A stretch of 64,000 bases of DNA from JBBECE01 sp040881985. GTDB lineage: Bacteria > Pseudomonadota > Alphaproteobacteria > Rhizobiales > Devosiaceae. Position numbers and translations under genes: made by a program. The stretch lies in contig JBBECE010000028.1 in NCBI GenBank assembly GCA_040881985.1, positions 27,726 to 91,725 of the forward strand, in the 5' to 3' direction. Under the pieces are notes generated by a model. That model was given only the letters and a program-made list of their open reading frames with translations. It ran no database searches and had not been told where the DNA came from. Position 1 is the stretch's first letter, and each line of letters begins with the position of its first letter. Positions 25,875 to 34,833 of this stretch are shown piece after piece.

Positions 25875-26963
25875 ATGAGAAACTTCAACCGCCGCACCGC
25901 CCTGAAGATCGGCGGCGCCGCGGCAGCCCTGCCGCTGCTCGGCGCACCTGCCTTCGCCCAGATGGACAAGGTGCGTGCCGCCTTCGTGCTGATCGGCACG
26001 CCCGACGACAATGGCTGGAACTTCGGCCATGACAACGGCCGCAAATACATGCTGGAGCAGCTCGGCGAGGACAAGGTCGAGACCACCGTCGTCACCGATG
26101 TCGCCGAAGGCCCGGACAGCGAGCGCGTCTTCCGCGAGCTCGCCCAGCAGGGCCACGACATCATCTTCGGAACGAGCTACGGCTTCGGCACCTACATGCT
26201 GCGCGTCGCCCCCGAATTCCCCGACACCAAGTTCGAATGGGCGACCGGCAGCGAGATGGCGCCGAATGTCTCGATCTACAATGCCAAATTCCATGAGGGT
26301 CGCGCCGTCATCGGTACGATTGCCGGCATGATGTCGCAGACCGGTGTCGGCGCCTATATCGGCTCCTTCCCGATCCCCGAAGTGTTCATGGGCGCCAACG
26401 CCTTCCACCTCGCGGCGCGCAAGGTGAACGCCAATTTCATCACCAAGGTCGTCTATGTGGATTCGTGGTTCAACCCCCCCAAGGAAGCCGACCAGGCCCG
26501 CGCGCTGATCGACCAGGGCGTCGATGTCATCACCCAGCACACCGACGGACCGGCGGCCCTGCAGGTCGCCGAGGAACGCGGGATTGTCGGCGGCTTCGGA
26601 CAGGGCGCCGACATGAGCGCCTTCGCGCCCAATGCGCATTTGACTTCTATTATCGACATCTGGGGCCCCTACTACACCAAGGCGGTGAAGTCGGTTCTGG
26701 ACGGCAACTGGACTTCAGGCAGTTCCTGGGAAGGACTGGCCTCGGGCGAAGTGCTGATCGGACCCTACAATCCGAAAATCCCGGCGGACGTCGTGGCGGC
26801 GGCGGAAGCCGTACGGCTCGGCATCATCGACGGCTCGATCCATCCCTTCGCAGGCCCGATCGTCGACACCGCCGGCAATGTGCGCGCCGCGGAAGGCGAC
26901 ATCGTCGACGACGGCGAGTTCTGGGCGAATGAAGCCTGGTACGCCGAAGGCATGGAAGTCTAA
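25875..26963 (+). CDS. BMP-family ABC substrate-binding lipoprotein-like protein (Tat-exported)
   Basis: A 362-residue periplasmic binding protein of the Bmp/PnrA (purine nucleoside receptor) family. It has a Tat-type leader (NRRTALKIGGAAAALPLLGAPAFA), then VRAAFVLIGTPDDNGWNFGHDNG and VIFGTSYGFG-like blocks. A strong Shine-Dalgarno (AAGGAGA) precedes the ATG. As the receptor for the adjacent ABC importer it should bind purine nucleosides, bases or related ureides. It is followed by a 138-base palindromic element before puuD. Confidence 0.9.
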   Translation: MRNFNRRTALKIGGAAAALPLLGAPAFAQMDKVRAAFVLIGTPDDNGWNFGHDNGRKYMLEQLGEDKVETTVVTDVAEGPDSERVFRELAQQGHDIIFGTSYGFGTYMLRVAPEFPDTKFEWATGSEMAPNVSIYNAKFHEGRAVIGTIAGMMSQTGVGAYIGSFPIPEVFMGANAFHLAARKVNANFITKVVYVDSWFNPPKEADQARALIDQGVDVITQHTDGPAALQVAEERGIVGGFGQGADMSAFAPNAHLTSIIDIWGPYYTKAVKSVLDGNWTSGSSWEGLASGEVLIGPYNPKIPADVVAAAEAVRLGIIDGSIHPFAGPIVDTAGNVRAAEGDIVDDGEFWANEAWYAEGMEV

Positions 26964-26989
26964 GCGTCAGGAACTCAGGCGCGTCAAAC

Positions 26990-27127
26990 AGTCTGCCTCC
27001 CCCGGAAAGGGGAGGTCGGCCCGCAGGGCCGGGTGGGGGTTGATCCTTTTCCAATGCAGATCATGCTTGGCGAAACTCCTCTGACCCCCACCCTACCCTC
27101 CGCCTTTCTGGGGGAGGGAAAAAGACT
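26990..27127. repeat. Large interrupted palindromic element between the BMP gene and puuD
   Basis: Nested inverted repeats span the whole gap. AGTCT at 26990 pairs with AGACT ending 27127. CCTCCCCCGGAAAGG (from 26996) pairs with CCTTTCTGGGGGAGG (from 27103) with one mismatch. GGGTGGGGGT (27031-27040) pairs perfectly with ACCCCCACCC (27084-27093). A local hairpin, CGGCCC-GCA-GGGCCG, lies at 27017-27031. The right end (GGGGGAGGG, 27110-27118) also serves as the ribosome-binding site of puuD. It looks like a Rhizobiales-type intergenic palindromic repeat unit. Confidence 0.75.
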
Positions 27128-28369
27128 ATGACCGACACCGCGATCCTTTACGAATGGCTCGCCTTGGCGATCCGCTGGGCGCATGTCGTCACCGGCATCG
27201 CCTGGATCGGCTCGTCCTTCTATTTCATCGCCCTCGACCTCGGGCTCCGAAAGAATCCCGGCCTGCCCGATTTCGTCTCCGGCGAGGAATGGCAGGTCCA
27301 CGGCGGCGGTTTCTACCGCATGCAGAAATACATGATCGCCCCGCCCGAACTGCCCGAGCATCTCGTCTGGTTCAAATGGGAAAGCTACGCGACCTGGCTC
27401 ACCGGGGTCGCCATGCTGGCGGTCGTCTATTATCTCGGCGCCGACCTCTACCTCATCGACCGCGCCGTCCTCGACATCGACGCCCCCGCCGCGATCCTCA
27501 TTTCGCTCGCCTCGATCGGGGCCGGCTGGCTGATCTATGACTTGCTCTGCAAATCGCCCTTGGGCAGGTCCGACACCGGTCTGATGGCCGTCCTCTTCGG
27601 CGTCCTCGTCTTCATGGCCTGGGGCTACACAAACCTCTTCACCGGCCGCGCCGCGTTCCTGCATCTCGGCGCCTTCACCGCCACGATCATGTCGGCCAAC
27701 GTCTTCTTCATCATCATTCCGAACCAGAAGATCGTCGTCGCCGACATGAAGGCCGGCCGCACTCCCGCCGCGCATCTCGGCAAAGCGGCCAAGCAGCGAT
27801 CGCTGCATAACAACTACCTGACCCTGCCGGTCATCTTCTTCATGCTGTCGAACCACTATCCGCTGGCCTTCGCGACCCAATGGAACTGGCTGATCGCCGC
27901 GCTGATCTTTCTCATCGGCGTGGTGATAAGGCATTTCTTCAATACGAAACACCGTGGGGGCGGGCTGCTCTATTGGCCGTGGCTCGCTGCCATCGTTCTT
28001 TTTATTCTCATCATGTGGCTGTCGACCGGCCCCAAACTTTTCCCCTCGGCCGGTGACGAAGCCACCGCCTCGCGAGCTGCTTCGACCTTCATGCAAGTCG
28101 AAAGTTTCGCCGCCGCCCGCGACGTCGTGCAAAGCCGCTGCTCGATGTGCCACGCGCAAGCGCCGGTCTGGGAAGGCATCCGTCAGGCGCCCAATCAGGT
28201 CCATCTCGACACCGATCCCGCCATCGCCGCGCGGGCCCGCGAGATTTACGTCCAGGCCGGCGTCTCCCGCGCCATGCCGCCCGGCAACGTCACCGAAATC
28301 ACCGACGAGGAACGCAGCGCTCTCATCGCCTGGTATCGCGACGGAAGCTCTGCCGGAGCCTGGCTATGA
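27128..28369 (+). CDS. puuD: Urate hydroxylase PuuD (membrane urate oxidase with cytochrome c domain)
   Basis: A 413-residue protein: an N-terminal membrane domain with about eight helices (LAIRWAHVVTGIAWIGSSFYFIALD at the start, then WESYATWLTGVAML) and a C-terminal cytochrome c domain with CSMCH at 338-342 and AMPPGNVTEIT as the distal Met region. PuuD oxidises urate to 5-hydroxyisourate and sends electrons to the respiratory chain without making hydrogen peroxide, replacing a soluble uricase. It overlaps guaD by four bases. Its Shine-Dalgarno lies in the palindromic element upstream. Confidence 0.95.
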   Translation: MTDTAILYEWLALAIRWAHVVTGIAWIGSSFYFIALDLGLRKNPGLPDFVSGEEWQVHGGGFYRMQKYMIAPPELPEHLVWFKWESYATWLTGVAMLAVVYYLGADLYLIDRAVLDIDAPAAILISLASIGAGWLIYDLLCKSPLGRSDTGLMAVLFGVLVFMAWGYTNLFTGRAAFLHLGAFTATIMSANVFFIIIPNQKIVVADMKAGRTPAAHLGKAAKQRSLHNNYLTLPVIFFMLSNHYPLAFATQWNWLIAALIFLIGVVIRHFFNTKHRGGGLLYWPWLAAIVLFILIMWLSTGPKLFPSAGDEATASRAASTFMQVESFAAARDVVQSRCSMCHAQAPVWEGIRQAPNQVHLDTDPAIAARAREIYVQAGVSRAMPPGNVTEITDEERSALIAWYRDGSSAGAWL

Positions 28370-29721
28370 CGCGCACAATTTTGCGCGGCCGGATTCTGAC
28401 GTTCCTGCGCGAACCGGAATCGGAGCGGGATAAGTCCTCCTATCGCTATCTCGAGGACGGATTCATCACCATCGAAAATGGCCGTATCGTCGAGGTGGCA
28501 GAAGTTCATGGAAGTGGCGCATACGAAGCGCAGAAGTTCAACGAGGAAGCGTCGATAATCGACCATCGTCCGCATCTTCTGATGCCGGGCTTCATCGACC
28601 CGCATATCCACTATTCGCAGATGCAAATCGTCGGCTCCTACGCCCCTTCGCTCCTCGAATGGCTCAATCGCTATACCTTTGTCGAAGAACAGAAATTCGC
28701 CGATTCCGCGCACGCCGCGCGGATCGCCGGCGCCTTCATGGACGAGATGATTCGCGTCGGCACCACGACCGCGGCGGCCTTCTGCACCGTCCACAAGGCC
28801 TCCGTCGACGCCTATTTCCGCGCCGCCGCCGCCCGTAACCTGTTGATGATAGGGGGAAAAGTGCTGATGGACCGGGGGGCGCCCAAACCCCTGACCGACA
28901 CCCCTCAGTCGGCCTATGACGATACGAAAACCCTGATAAATCAATGGCATGGCAAGGGTCGGGCGCTCTACGCCATCGCCCCCCGCTTCGCCCTGACCTC
29001 GACCCCCGAACAGCTTGAAATCGCTGGGGTTTTGGCCCGGGAGCATCCCGACTGCTACGTCGAAACCCACCTCAACGAGAATCTCGCCGAGATCGCCGAG
29101 GCTGCGCGGCTCTTTCCCGATTCCCCGCATTACACTGGAATCTATGAGAAATTCGGCTTGCTCGGGCCAAAAACCCTGCTTGGACATGTGATCCACCCGA
29201 CCGACGCCGAAATCGCGCTGATAGCTGAAACCCGTTCAGTTTCAGTGCATTGCCCGACCTCGAACCTCTTCCTCGGCTCCGGCCTTTTCGACCGCGAACG
29301 CCTCGCCGGGGCCGGCGTCAGGGTGGCGCTCGCCACCGACATCGGCGGCGGCACCTCCTATTCGATGCTGCAAACCCTTGATGCGGCTTACAAAATCTCC
29401 CAGCTTCGCGGTGGCCGCCTGCATCCCCTCCTCGGCTTTTACATGCTCACCCTCGGCAATGCCCGGGCGCTCGCGCTCGAGGATCGTATCGGCACGCTAA
29501 GTGTTGGCTCCGACGCCGATATTCTGGTTCTCGATGCGGGGGCGACGCCAGCCGGCGGGCTTCGGATGGAGACGGTTTCCTCGCTTGCCGGCGAGCTGTT
29601 TCTGCTCCAGACCATCGGCGACGACCGCCATGTCGTCGAGACCTATGTGGCGGGAAAAGCTATGAAATCCGCCCCGCCCGCCGGTGTGGTCGAACCCAAA
29701 CAAGGAGGACACCTTGGCTGA
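28366..29721 (+). CDS. guaD: Guanine deaminase (amidohydrolase type)
   Basis: A 451-residue amidohydrolase with metal ligands in DPHIHYSQMQ, the guanine-site WLNRYTFVEEQKF, CYVETHLNEN, LGHVIHPTDAE and ALATDIGGGTSYSML. It converts guanine to xanthine and so feeds XdhAB. The ATG at 28366 overlaps the puuD stop. The last codons overlap the TTG start of malate synthase. The longer frame beginning at 28147 is not coding upstream of the ATG. Confidence 0.94.
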   Translation: MTRTILRGRILTFLREPESERDKSSYRYLEDGFITIENGRIVEVAEVHGSGAYEAQKFNEEASIIDHRPHLLMPGFIDPHIHYSQMQIVGSYAPSLLEWLNRYTFVEEQKFADSAHAARIAGAFMDEMIRVGTTTAAAFCTVHKASVDAYFRAAAARNLLMIGGKVLMDRGAPKPLTDTPQSAYDDTKTLINQWHGKGRALYAIAPRFALTSTPEQLEIAGVLAREHPDCYVETHLNENLAEIAEAARLFPDSPHYTGIYEKFGLLGPKTLLGHVIHPTDAEIALIAETRSVSVHCPTSNLFLGSGLFDRERLAGAGVRVALATDIGGGTSYSMLQTLDAAYKISQLRGGRLHPLLGFYMLTLGNARALALEDRIGTLSVGSDADILVLDAGATPAGGLRMETVSSLAGELFLLQTIGDDRHVVETYVAGKAMKSAPPAGVVEPKQGGHLG

Positions 29722-31885
29722 TGACCAACGAGCCGGGCTGATAATCGCCGATGAGCTCGTCGATTTCATCGAGAACGAAGCTCTGCCCGGACTGCCCGTC
29801 TCCGCCGCTAACTTCTGGCGCGGATTGGCAAAAATCGTCGCCGCCTTCGGCCCGCGCAACCGCGCGCTCGTTGCCAAACGCGCCGAACTCCAGACCAGAA
29901 TCGACACCTGGCACGGCGAACACGGTCCCGTCGCGAGCGATCCCAAGGCCTATGAGACCTTTTTGCGTGAGATCGGCTATCTCGTTGAAGAGCCGGAAGA
30001 TTTCACCATCGAGACGACCGGCCTCGACCCCGAGATCACCACCATCTGCGGCCCGCAGCTCGTGGTTCCGGTCAACAATGCCCGCTACGCGCTCAACGCC
30101 GCCAACGCCCGCTGGGGCTCGCTGTACGATGCCTATTACGGCACCGATGTCATCCCGTCGACGGACGAACTAACCCCCGGTAAAACTTACAATCCCAGGC
30201 GCGGCGCCGTGGTCTTTGCCGCCGTCGCCGAGTTTCTCGACAAGACTTTTCCCCTTGCCAAGGGCTCCCACAAATCGGTCACCGGCTACGAACTCGACCG
30301 CACAGCCGGCGGCGTCTGGCTCGACATCGTGACGCCCTCGGTCAAGACTACCCTTGAACATCCCAACGCTTTTGCCGGCTATGCGCACCACGGCGACCGC
30401 GGCGCCATCCTGCTCACCCACCACAACCTGCATGTCGAACTCTCGATCGACCGCGACCATCCGGTCGGCAAGACCCACCCGGCCGGCCTCGCCGATGTGC
30501 TGATCGAGGCAGCGGTCACCACCATCGAGGATTGCGAGGATTCCGTCGCCGCGGTCGACGCCGCCGACAAGGTCGGCGTCTATCGCAACTGGCTCGGCCT
30601 GATGACCGGCAGCCTCGAGGCGAGCTTTGAAAAGGCGGGTAAAATCGTTCGCCGGACGCTGGCTCCCGACCGCTACTACACCAGCCCCGACGGCGCCGAG
30701 GTGACGCTGAAAGGCCGGGCCCTGCTGCTGGTCAGGAACGTCGGCCACCTGATGGTGACCGATGCGGTGCGCGATCCAGACGGCAATCCGATCGGCGAGG
30801 GCTTGCTCGACGCCGCGGTGACCTCGCTCTGCGCCATGCACGACCGGCTGACCGGCGCGAACTCGGCGACCGGGGCGATCTACATCGTCAAACCGAAAAT
30901 GCACGGGCCGGAAGAGATTGAATTCGCCTGCGATCTTTTCGCGGCGGTCGAGGCCATGCTCGGCCTGCCCGCGCACACAATCAAGATCGGCATCATGGAC
31001 GAAGAGCGCCGCGCCTCGGCCAACCTCAAAGCCGGCATCCATGCCGCGCGGCATCGGGTGTTTTTCATCAACACCGGTTTTCTCGACCGCACCGGCGACG
31101 AGATTCATACCGCCATGCGCGCCGGTCCGGTCGCCCGCAAGGGCGAGATGAAGACCCAGCCCTGGCTCGCTGCCTATGAAGATCGCAATGTGATGATCGG
31201 CCTTGCCTGCGGCTTTCCCGGCCGGGCCCAGATCGGCAAGGGCATGTGGACTGCCCCCGACCTGATGGCCGACATGCTCAGGACAAAGGGCGCCCATCCG
31301 GCCCAGGGCGCCAACTGCGCCTGGGTGCCTTCGCCCACCGCCGCGACGCTGCATGCGCTCCACTATCATGAGGTCGACGTGTTCGCAGCCCAGAAGCGCC
31401 GCCACAACGCGCCGACCCCGCCCCTCACCGAGATTTTTTCGATGCCGGCGATCGATCCGAAGGAGCTGAGCGCCGGGGACGTCGCCAAGGAACTTGACAA
31501 CAATGCCCAGGGCATTCTCGGCTATGTCGTGCGCTGGGTCGACCAGGGCGTCGGCTGCTCGAAAGTGCCCGACCTCAATGACGTGGCGCTGATGGAAGAC
31601 CGCGCGACCTGTCGGATTTCCTCCCAGCACATCGCCAACTGGCTCGCCCACGGCGTCGTCAGCCGCCATCAGGTGGAGGCGACGTTCAAACGTATGGCGG
31701 CGATCGTCGACCGCCAGAACAGTGGCGATCCGGCCTATCGCCCGATGGCGCCCGGCCCCGACAAATCGATCGCGTTCCAGGCGGCCCTGCGGCTTGCGTT
31801 GGAGGGCGCCGGCCAGCCCTCCGGCTATACCGAGCCGATCCTCCACGAGATGCGGGCAAAGGCCAAGTCGGCGCGCGCCATTTGA
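29714..31885 (+). CDS. glcB: Malate synthase G
   Basis: A 723-residue protein, exactly the usual length of the G isoform. Key blocks are [31 protein letters not shown]-like sequence near 120, [63 protein letters not shown] and a catalytic-Asp region around [9 protein letters not shown]. I chose TTG at 29714 because AAGGAGG lies 6-12 bases upstream and the length then matches; it overlaps guaD by 8 bases. It condenses glyoxylate (from AllA) with acetyl-CoA to malate, closing the purine route into central metabolism. Confidence 0.95.
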   Translation: [723 protein letters not shown]

Positions 31886-31938
31886 TCTATACTGGCGCCG
31901 GACGCCGAATGCGCCGCAGCCAATCAGGAGAGAAATTC

Positions 31939-32142
31939 ATGTCCATGCTGAAAATCATCGAGGTCCTGGCCGAATCCGAGAAGAGCTGGGAAGACGCCGC
32001 CCGCACCGCTGTCGCCAACGCTGGCGAGACGCTGCGCGGGATCAAGTCGATCAATATCGAGAATTTCCAGGCAACCGTCGCCGACGGCAAGATCAAGACG
32101 TTTCGGGTCAACGCTAAGATCTCCTTCATGCTGGATCGCTGA
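31939..32142 (+). CDS. Dodecin family flavin-binding protein
   Basis: A 67-residue protein with the dodecin layout: KIIEVLAESEKSWEDAARTAVANAGETLRGIKSINIENFQATV, then a C-terminal strand KTFRVNAKISFML. Dodecins assemble into hollow 12-mers that store or buffer flavins. AGGAGAG lies eight bases before the ATG. It follows glcB after 53 bases and could buffer FAD for the xanthine dehydrogenase operon, but that link is inference. Confidence 0.9.
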   Translation: MSMLKIIEVLAESEKSWEDAARTAVANAGETLRGIKSINIENFQATVADGKIKTFRVNAKISFMLDR

Positions 32143-32151
32143 GAGAAGCGA

Positions 32152-33885
32152 TCAGCTGGCAGGACCCCCCTCCGGCGAGTCGACGAACGCGAACTTGTCG
32201 ACGTCGAACAGGCCGAAATCAGTCATCTTCAGATGCGGGATGACCGGCAGCGCCAGGAACGAGACCAGCAGGAACGGCTCCGGCAAGACGCAGCCGAGCG
32301 CCTTGGCCGCATCGCGCAATTCGTGCAGGCGCGCCGCCAACTCTTCGAAGGGCCGCAAACTCATCAGCCCGGCGAGCGGCAGCGCCAGCTCGGCGGTGAC
32401 TTTTCCGTCGGCGACAACGGCGAAGCCGCCCTTCATCTCGATGATCCGGTTGACCGCCAGGGCCATGTCGGCGTCACTCGCGCCGACGACTGTGATGTTG
32501 TGGCTGTCGTGCCCGACCGAGGAGGCGATGGCCCCGCGCTTGAGGCCGAAGCCGGTGACGAAGCCGCGTCCGATATTGCCGTTGATCCCGTGCCGCTCGA
32601 CCACCGCGACCTTGATCACGTCGGCTTTCAAATCCGGCAACAGCCCGCGCTCCGAGGCGGCAAGGCTGGCGCTCTGGCGATGGGTGATGATCACGCCGGG
32701 CCTTACTTCCATCACCGGGATTTCGTTGCGCCCGGGCCGGGCCGGGACGACAAAATCGTCAGTGCTGACTTTTTTTGCCTTCATCGAGGCGAGCCCGACC
32801 GGGGGGATGGTGGCCCGCGACGCGAATAGGTCCGGCCCGACTTCACGGCCGCCGACGATGACGCCCGACACCCGGCAATCCTCAAGATCGTCGAGTAGCG
32901 CGATGTCGGCGCGCCAGCCCGGCGCGACGTGGCCGCGGTCCCTCAGCCCGAAAATGCGGGCGCCCGAATGCGAGGCGGCGCGATAGGCGTGATGCACCGG
33001 CGCGCCCCCGGCGATCAGCCGCCGGATCATCGAATCGAGATGGCCTTCCTCGGCAATATCGAGCGGATTGCGGTCGTCGGTGCATAACCCGACGAAAGAC
33101 GACGTATTCCCGTCGAGGATTTCGGCCAGCGCATCGAGGTCTTTCGAGACCGAGCCCTCGCGGATGAGGATCGCCATGCCCTTCTTGAGCTTTTCGCGAG
33201 CCTCGGCGGCCCCCGTCGCCTCGTGGTCGGTGCGGATGCCCGCCGCGAGATAGCCATTGAGCGCCAGCCCCGAGACCAGCGGCGCGTGCCCGTCGATATG
33301 CTTGCCCTGGAAGGCGACGAGTTTGGCAACGATGCCCGGATCGCCTGCCAGAACCCCGGGGTAATTCATCATTTCGGCGAGCCCGATCACCTTCGGATGG
33401 CCGGCAAAGGCCAGAAGTTCGCCGATCTCGAGCCGCGCCCCTGCCGTCTCGAAGGGCGTCGCCGGCACGCAGGACGAGAGATTGACCCTCAGGTCGATCG
33501 CTAGCCGTTCGGCGCAGTCAAGAAAATACCTTATGCCCGGAGCTCCGAGCACATTGGCAATCTCGTGCGGGTCGCAGATTGCGGTCGTCACGCCGTGCGG
33601 CAGCACGCAGCGGTCGTACTCGAAGGGCGTCACCAGCGAGGATTCAATGTGCAGATGCGTGTCGACGAAGCCGGGCACCGCGAACCGGCCCGCCCCATCG
33701 ATCACCCGTTGACCTTCATAACTTGCATGGGTGCCGACGATCCGGTCGCCGACGATGGCAATGTCGGTTGTCTCGATTTCGCCGGTGATGATGTCGAGTT
33801 TTAGGACATTTCGGATCACGAGGTCGGCGGGCACTTTCCCGGCGCCGGCCTTGATCATTCGGGTCAAAAGTTCCGCCGAGATCAT
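32152..33885 (-). CDS. ade: Adenine deaminase
   Basis: A 577-residue enzyme of the adenine deaminase family. Metal-binding DTHLHIESSLVTP, GVTTAICDPHEIANVLG, DGHAPLVSG, LCTDDRNPLDI and the C-terminal SVGHDSHNITVVGASDADM are all present. It converts adenine to hypoxanthine, the substrate of XdhAB. I chose the ATG at 33885 with GGGAGA seven bases upstream; the TTG at 33903 is less likely. The gene converges on the purine operon with only nine bases between stops. Confidence 0.94.
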   Translation of the reverse strand: MISAELLTRMIKAGAGKVPADLVIRNVLKLDIITGEIETTDIAIVGDRIVGTHASYEGQRVIDGAGRFAVPGFVDTHLHIESSLVTPFEYDRCVLPHGVTTAICDPHEIANVLGAPGIRYFLDCAERLAIDLRVNLSSCVPATPFETAGARLEIGELLAFAGHPKVIGLAEMMNYPGVLAGDPGIVAKLVAFQGKHIDGHAPLVSGLALNGYLAAGIRTDHEATGAAEAREKLKKGMAILIREGSVSKDLDALAEILDGNTSSFVGLCTDDRNPLDIAEEGHLDSMIRRLIAGGAPVHHAYRAASHSGARIFGLRDRGHVAPGWRADIALLDDLEDCRVSGVIVGGREVGPDLFASRATIPPVGLASMKAKKVSTDDFVVPARPGRNEIPVMEVRPGVIITHRQSASLAASERGLLPDLKADVIKVAVVERHGINGNIGRGFVTGFGLKRGAIASSVGHDSHNITVVGASDADMALAVNRIIEMKGGFAVVADGKVTAELALPLAGLMSLRPFEELAARLHELRDAAKALGCVLPEPFLLVSFLALPVIPHLKMTDFGLFDVDKFAFVDSPEGGPAS

Positions 33886-33942
33886 CCCGTCTCCCTGCGT
33901 CAAAGCCGGAGTGTCGAGCGAGATTCACGCCGGGTCAATGCG

Positions 33943-34833
33943 CTATCGCGGCGGCTGCCCGCCGATCATGGCGGCGGCGGCCGATCCCGCCCCGATTGCC
34001 TTGGCGAGGCATTGCCGGAGCGGGGCGCCGCTGAACCGTTCGGCAACAAAACGAGCCAGGAACGCATCCCCCGCCCCGGTCGAGTCGCGAACGTTGATCT
34101 TCGGCGCCGGCAGCCGCACCACCTCGCCGCCGCGCCGGCCGGCGATCGCCCCTTCCGGTCCGCGTTTGATCGCGACGAGCTCGGCATGACCGAGCAGCAC
34201 CTCGAGCTGCTCATCGACATCGGCGGTGCCGGTCAAGAGCCCCGCCTCTTCTTCGTTGGGAAACAGCATCGCCGCTCCGCGCGTCGCCTCGAAAAAACGC
34301 GCCGGACCCATTTCGGCGAGGAACGACGTCGAGGCCGGATCGACCGCGAATTCGATGCCAAGCTCACGCGCCTCATCGACGAGACCGAGGATGGCGGAAC
34401 GCGGCGCTTGCTCGAATAGCGAATAGCCCGAGACGACGAGGAGCGAAATATCCTTCAGTGTCTCGGCCGGCACGTCGCGAGGGCCAAGATTGAGATTGGC
34501 CGCCCGGTCGGTGAGGAAACTGCGCTCGCCGTCGGGGTCGACCAGCGTCAACAGCATTCCGGTCTGCCGTTCGATGTCGCCCGAGAGCGCCGGGGCCACC
34601 CCGAAACTCTCGAAATACCGCTGGTAATAATGCAGGTCCGCCGCCCCGACCCGGGCGATGAAGGTCACCGGCACGTCGAAATAGCCGAGCCAGACAGCCT
34701 GATTGGCCCCAGAGCCGCCATGCCGCTTGGCGATCTCGGCGCGCCGGTCGGAGCCGCGCACGATCGGCCCGTCGGGCGTCACGATGATGTCGACCATCAC
34801 GTCGCCGACGACCAGCACCCGGTTCCCGGTCAC
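33943..34833 (-). CDS. psuK: PfkB-family kinase, probable pseudouridine kinase
   Basis: A 296-residue ribokinase-like protein with GGSGANQAVWLGYF near residue 38 and the ATP/anion-hole signature DSTGAGDAFLARF near 245, whose Asp is catalytic. It overlaps psuG by four bases (ATGA). PsuK phosphorylates pseudouridine and PsuG then cleaves pseudouridine 5'-phosphate to uracil and ribose 5-phosphate. The name rests on the pairing with psuG; alone the sequence only says PfkB family. Confidence 0.85.
   Translation of the reverse strand: MTGNRVLVVGDVMVDIIVTPDGPIVRGSDRRAEIAKRHGGSGANQAVWLGYFDVPVTFIARVGAADLHYYQRYFESFGVAPALSGDIERQTGMLLTLVDPDGERSFLTDRAANLNLGPRDVPAETLKDISLLVVSGYSLFEQAPRSAILGLVDEARELGIEFAVDPASTSFLAEMGPARFFEATRGAAMLFPNEEEAGLLTGTADVDEQLEVLLGHAELVAIKRGPEGAIAGRRGGEVVRLPAPKINVRDSTGAGDAFLARFVAERFSGAPLRQCLAKAIGAGSAAAAMIGGQPPR

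Noticed and set aside
30170..31846. Open frame of 558 codons antisense to malate synthase
   Set aside because: A GC-rich shadow frame; glcB on the plus strand is of exact family length with all motifs.
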